A DNA stretch of 6,637 nucleotides from Hyphomicrobiales bacterium (GTDB taxonomy: Bacteria > Pseudomonadota > Alphaproteobacteria > Rhizobiales > Devosiaceae): NCBI GenBank assembly GCA_015487985.1, contig WFOP01000238.1:1-6637 (forward strand), read 5' to 3'. The first letter of the stretch is position 1; the number at the start of each line of letters is the position of its first letter. A program made the position numbers and the translations under genes. This document shows positions 6,353 to 6,637 of this stretch, piece by piece. The notes beneath the pieces are model-generated. The model ran no database searches, had not been told where the DNA came from, and saw only the letters and a list, made by a program, of their open reading frames with translations.

Positions 6353-6637
6353 GTCAAAATTCCCCCAAACCCAATAAAACCATTGGGATTCTGGTTTTTC
6401 TTTTCGTCGTGCTTTTTGCCGGCATACTGGTAGTGAGTTTTCCGCCATGGGAAACTGAAGGTCTCTCCGATAGCCAAACGGATGACAGTGCTGTTCAAAC
6501 CAGCGCGTCGCTCGCCGGCTCCAACGCGAACGATCCCGAGGCGGCTCTTGTAGAGGGCATGCCGGTACTTAATCTGGTTCTGAAGAATGGCACCGTAAAA
6601 ATCATGTTGCGCCCGGATCTGGCCCCTAATCATGTAT
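6349..6637 (+). CDS. Cyclophilin-type peptidyl-prolyl isomerase, membrane-anchored (partial)
   Basis: Only the first 96 residues are present; the frame runs off the right edge. Residues 73-96 (VLNLVLKNGTVKIMLRPDLAPNHV) match the first strands of the cyclophilin (PpiA/PpiB) fold, the enzyme that isomerises Xaa-Pro bonds. Catalytic residues lie further downstream and cannot be checked. Before this comes a basic, Pro-rich start, one hydrophobic helix (about 12-31), and a low-complexity linker rich in Ser, Asp, Ala and Thr (about 35-70). No signal peptidase site follows the helix, so I infer a membrane-anchored domain facing the periplasm rather than a free protein. The ATG overlaps the coaD stop (ATGA). 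A coaD-cyclophilin pair near gyrA is, as far as I recall, common in Alphaproteobacteria. Confidence 0.88.
   Translation, partial: MSQNSPKPNKTIGILVFLFVVLFAGILVVSFPPWETEGLSDSQTDDSAVQTSASLAGSNANDPEAALVEGMPVLNLVLKNGTVKIMLRPDLAPNHV

Overview
The window looks like chromosomal DNA from an alphaproteobacterium of moderate GC content. The evidence is the alphaproteobacterial style of the GyrA protein (extra segment in the C-terminal pinwheel, [11 protein letters not shown] core), a CoaD ending of the RHIAAS-LVRQIAAMGGDVS type, and the grouping of gyrA, coaD and a cyclophilin gene. I cannot fix the order or genus from the sequence alone. No rRNA, tRNA, insertion sequence, CRISPR array or phage gene is visible.

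Layout: (1) 1-1291, minus strand: the N-terminal 430 residues of an RND-superfamily (MMPL/HAE3-type) membrane transporter that starts at a TTG codon and runs off the left edge. (2) 1292-1499: a divergent intergenic region. (3) 1500-4319, plus strand: full-length gyrA (939 aa) with an unusual quinolone-determining region (Val and Met at the E. coli Ser83 and Asp87 positions) and a low-complexity Ser/Glu/Asp tail, followed by a short hairpin terminator. (4) 4320-4578: a leader region for the next gene, with a candidate promoter, a long hairpin that buries the Shine-Dalgarno sequence, and a 10-codon upstream ORF nested in that hairpin. (5) 4579-4875: a small secreted protein of unknown function with two cysteines, followed by a terminator-like hairpin. 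(6) 4876-5189: non-coding, with a candidate promoter. (7) 5190-5810: a LysE/RhtB-family exporter. (8) 5861-6352: coaD, phosphopantetheine adenylyltransferase. (9) 6349 to the right edge: the start of a membrane-anchored cyclophilin-type peptidyl-prolyl isomerase, overlapping coaD by ATGA.

The genes do not form one pathway. gyrA, coaD and the cyclophilin are housekeeping genes (DNA supercoiling, coenzyme A synthesis, protein folding at the membrane). The small secreted protein and the LysE-type exporter sit between gyrA and coaD, each apparently with its own promoter. coaD and the cyclophilin are translationally coupled and may be read through from the exporter gene, since no terminator is visible in the 50-base gap.

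The most interesting signal is the leader of the small secreted protein gene at about 4513-4578. One CCTC segment can pair either with the gene's own ribosome binding site or with the ribosome binding site of the tiny upstream ORF, whose stop codon lies on the main gene's ribosome binding site. This looks like a translational switch, but it is inferred only from base pairing read by eye.
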